Assembly: GCA_902168105.1 (NCBI GenBank)
Contig: CABHOY010000013.1
Location: 1 to 64,000 of the forward strand
Reading direction: 5' to 3'
DNA: 64,000 bases
From: an uncultured Flavihumibacter sp.
GTDB taxonomy: Bacteria; Bacteroidota; Bacteroidia; Chitinophagales; Chitinophagaceae
Shown one piece after another: positions 61,645-64,000 of this stretch (positions are counted from its first letter, which is position 1; every line of letters begins with the position of its first letter). The notes beneath the pieces were generated by a model that saw only the letters and a list, made by a program, of their open reading frames with translations, did not search any database and was not told the DNA's origin. Position numbers and translations under genes: made by a program.

Positions 61645-62526
61645 TTATCTGCTGATCTCGGCGTAGAGAGATTGGATCAGGCCATCGGCCAGACCGATCT
61701 TGGGAACAAAGATCTCTTCGCAGTCGGCCCATCGCATGATGTTGATATAGATCTGAAGCGCAGGTACGATGACATCGGCGCGGTCCTCACGCAGATTATA
61801 GAGATGGATACGTTCTTCAACGGAGAAACTGTTGAATTCCTTGTAGTAATCTTTGAGTACTTCCAGCGTAAGGGGTTTACCCTCTTTACGTTTGGAAAGA
61901 GAGAAGATCTTGTTGATATTACCGCCTGAACCGATGGCTGTAATGTTGTTCAGTCCACGGAGGCGGGATTTGATGGTGTCTTTCATATACTGCCACTGAT
62001 CGTCTGTGACCAGGTGTTGCATCAGGCGGATAGTGCCGATATTAAAAGATTCCTTATATCTGAGATTGTTGTTGCTGAAGATGGTGACTTCGGTACTACC
62101 ACCACCCACATCGATATACATGTATACACGGGTCTTATCGAGGTTTTCCGCGATGTGGCTTTCATACAGGAAAGAAGCTTCTTCCTGACCGGATATTACT
62201 TTGATGTCTATGCCGGTTTGCTGCCTGACAGTATGAAGGATCTCTGCCGAATTGGAAGCATCGCGCATGGCCGATGTGGCGCAAGCTTTCAGATACCTTA
62301 CTTCATAAACTTCCAATAAAAGTTTATATGCTTTAATAGTACTCAGCAGATGAGCGGCCCTTTTTTCAGAGATAGCGCCTTCGCTGAATACATCAATACC
62401 CAGACGCAATGGTACCCTGACGAGGTTCACTTTTGTAAAGTCCATCCGGCCCTGGCTGTTTGGAGATGCTTCAGAAATGAGCAGCCTGGCGGCGTTGGAC
62501 CCGATATCAATGGCAGCAAGCTTCAT
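61645..62526 (-). CDS. ppx: Ppx/GppA family exopolyphosphatase
   Basis: A 293-aa sugar kinase/Hsp70-fold phosphatase that degrades polyphosphate or pppGpp. The start at 62526 gives MKLAAIDIGSNAARLLI, the phosphate-1 loop. VISGQEEASFLYESH, VYMYIDVGGGSTEVTIF (phosphate-2 loop, GGGST) and ITAIGSGGNINKIFSL are further family motifs. It is only the core two-domain form, without the HD-type C-terminal domain of E. coli Ppx. It lies next to the ppk1 gene, which makes the polymer. Confidence 0.93.
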   Translation of the reverse strand: MKLAAIDIGSNAARLLISEASPNSQGRMDFTKVNLVRVPLRLGIDVFSEGAISEKRAAHLLSTIKAYKLLLEVYEVRYLKACATSAMRDASNSAEILHTVRQQTGIDIKVISGQEEASFLYESHIAENLDKTRVYMYIDVGGGSTEVTIFSNNNLRYKESFNIGTIRLMQHLVTDDQWQYMKDTIKSRLRGLNNITAIGSGGNINKIFSLSKRKEGKPLTLEVLKDYYKEFNSFSVEERIHLYNLREDRADVIVPALQIYINIMRWADCEEIFVPKIGLADGLIQSLYAEISR

Positions 62527-62602
62527 GGGCGCAAATGTATACAATTAGATCAGGAATCAGACATTATCAATATGCAAAGATCCTGATCCCTGATCTTCAA
62601 TG

Positions 62603-64000
62603 CTAACTATTATATTGTTTCTCGTGGAGATATTTAAAGATCTCAATCTGTGACCTGATCTTCTTGCCGTTATCCCGTTTGTATTCATTTTTCTGCTCAT
62701 TATCCAGGGTACGGGCTTTGACATTGCCACTGAGCTGTATCGCCATAATATCCTTCAGTTCCTGCTGGATATCCGGATCGATGATAGGGATGGCGACTTC
62801 CACGCGGTGGTCCAGGTTACGCAGCATCCAGTCGCAGGAAGCGATGTATACTTTTTCCTGTCCTTCTTTACCAAATATGAATACACGGGCATGTTCCAGG
62901 TACTCGTCCACTATGCTGACGGCCGTAATATCCTTTTTCCATTTCTTGTTCTCCGTATAGGCGCAGCAGATGCCGCGGATGACCATCTTAACGTCCACAC
63001 CTTCCTTAGCTGCTTCATATAAATGGCCGATCATTTCTGGATCGGAGAGGGAGTTCATTTTGATGATCATGGCCCCGCCTTTCTTATGGCGGGCATTCTT
63101 GATCTCCCGTTCCACCTGGCGTACAAAGAAAGGCCGCATGCTATAAGGACTTACCGGAAGTGTAGTACATGCTTCCAGTGTCTTGACGTCATGTTTGGCG
63201 TTTTCGAGGTAAGCGAAAATGCGGTTGATATCTGCAATAATATTCCTGTTGGCCGTAAGCAGGCAGTGGTCGCCATATACTCGCGCCGTTTTCTCGTTCA
63301 GGTTGCCGGTACTTACAAAACCACACTGAACGGTTTTGGTACCGATGCGCTTTTTGATAACGCATAACTTGGCATGGATCTTCAGTCCGGGAATACCTAT
63401 CAACACTTTTACCCCTTCATCTTCCAGGCGGGTCTTCCATTCCAGGTTGTCAGCTTCATTAAAACGGGCCCTTAACTCCAGTGCTACGGTCACCTGTTTA
63501 CCATTCCGCACGGCATTGACCAGGGCATTGACGATCCTTGAGTTACGTGCCAGCCTGTAAGCGGTGATCTTGATGCTGGTTACATTCGGATCAATAGCCG
63601 CTTCTCGCAACAGGTCGATGATAGTATCAAAAGAATGGTATGGAAAATGTAACATAACATCCTGTCCCTGGATAACGTGCATCACGCTGGTGGCATTGGC
63701 AAACAGGGGATGAATGAAACTTTTCCGTTGTGGGTTAGATCTCTCTTTAAATACGTTGGTGGGGAAATCCATAAAGTCCTTGAAATTATGGATACGTGCC
63801 CCCGGAATGAGGTTGTCTTTGCTTGACAGACCCAGCCTGCGCATCAGGTACTCCAGCAGCAGCGGGTCGATGTCTTTGTCATATACAAACCGTACAGGTT
63901 TTCCCTTACGACGGTCTTTAATACCTTTTTCGATCTGGTGTATCAGACTCGTGGAAATATCATTATCGATATCCAGCTCCGCATCCCTGGTCACCTTAAT
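62603..64000 (-). CDS. ppk1: Polyphosphate kinase 1, partial (N-terminal part beyond the window)
   Basis: The C-terminal two thirds of PPK1, which makes inorganic polyphosphate from ATP. The frame is open at the window edge (IKVTRDAELDID is the natural sequence across it), so the start is outside. HFPYHSFDTIIDLLREAA, the phospho-His region LKIHAKLCVIKK, the SGNLNEKTARVYGDHCL-type segment (FVSTGNLNEKTARVYGD), and YIASCDWMLRNLDHRVEVAIPI are all diagnostic. It is followed on the same strand by ppx, 76 bases away, so the two form a polyphosphate synthesis and breakdown pair. Confidence 0.96.
   Translation of the reverse strand: MKVTRDAELDIDNDISTSLIHQIEKGIKDRRKGKPVRFVYDKDIDPLLLEYLMRRLGLSSKDNLIPGARIHNFKDFMDFPTNVFKERSNPQRKSFIHPLFANATSVMHVIQGQDVMLHFPYHSFDTIIDLLREAAIDPNVTSIKITAYRLARNSRIVNALVNAVRNGKQVTVALELRARFNEADNLEWKTRLEDEGVKVLIGIPGLKIHAKLCVIKKRIGTKTVQCGFVSTGNLNEKTARVYGDHCLLTANRNIIADINRIFAYLENAKHDVKTLEACTTLPVSPYSMRPFFVRQVEREIKNARHKKGGAMIIKMNSLSDPEMIGHLYEAAKEGVDVKMVIRGICCAYTENKKWKKDITAVSIVDEYLEHARVFIFGKEGQEKVYIASCDWMLRNLDHRVEVAIPIIDPDIQQELKDIMAIQLSGNVKARTLDNEQKNEYKRDNGKKIRSQIEIFKYLHEKQYNS

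Noticed and set aside
1..64000. tRNA, rRNA, tmRNA or CRISPR loci
   Set aside because: No GGTTCGAATCC-type arms, rRNA blocks or regular repeat-spacer patterns were seen by eye; a covariance-model scan would be decisive.

Overview
The window reads as a chromosomal segment of a Bacteroidota bacterium, most likely of the Chitinophagaceae (Chitinophaga-like). The grounds are a SusC/SusD pair, a type IX secretion (T9SS) C-terminal sorting domain on a glycoside hydrolase, several TAnnTTTG-type -7 promoter boxes, two-gene units typical of the phylum (CapA with NlpC/P60, PPK with Ppx), and many secreted proteins that open with MKK/MRK signal peptides or lipobox cysteines. This is inference from gene content. 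No rRNA or tRNA was found.

Layout. 1-500: the 3' end of a group II intron (maturase C-terminus plus domains V and VI), then a near-perfect 49-bp-arm palindrome. 700-8100: a secreted CocE-type hydrolase, an unlisted 44-aa membrane protein, a scramblase-like protein, and a CheB plus CheR-PAS-histidine kinase pair. 8300-15100: a CBM6-like secreted protein, an unknown protein, and an isolated SusC/SusD pair with a structured 3' element. 15100-18600: an old yellow enzyme, a decayed gene remnant and small AT-rich hypothetical genes. 18700-22300: a Crp-type regulator, a PQQ-type dehydrogenase with its cytochrome c, and a MarR-GNAT fusion. 22700-26700: a GH76 protein with beta-gamma-crystallin and T9SS domains, then CapA with an NlpC/P60 peptidase. 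26800-30900: acyl-CoA carboxylase beta chain, RNase HI, YceI and a luciferase-like oxidoreductase.

30900-42500 is mostly minus strand: a ConA-like secreted protein, an orphan MacB/FtsX-type permease, a START-domain protein (plus strand), lipoproteins, SmpB, AccD, class II fructose-bisphosphate aldolase, and a cystathionine beta-synthase with a cytosolic BtuF-like receptor. 42500-43560 is a 1-kb gene-free stretch with two large imperfect palindromes. 43560-52830 is a plus-strand housekeeping run: bioD, 5-formyl-THF cyclo-ligase, lpxK, rnr, polyprenyl synthase, an amino acid permease, DoxX, an Smr protein, and the RNase P RNA. 52900-58200: DUF4870, an AT-rich acidic orphan, a cytochrome-b-like membrane protein converging on an ECF41-type sigma factor, and a subtilase. 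58200-64000 is minus strand: ALDH7 and DUF1338 (a likely lysine/2-oxoadipate catabolic pair), panB, and ppx with a truncated ppk1.

The strongest leads are the long palindrome beside the intron, the ALDH7/DUF1338 pair, the cytosolic cobalamin-type receptor in an operon with cystathionine beta-synthase, the GH76-crystallin-T9SS architecture, the structured element after susD, the paired TATCTTTG-N6-ATG starts that suggest leaderless mRNAs, and the palindromic 1-kb gap before bioD. I did not find a convincing undescribed defence or mobile system.
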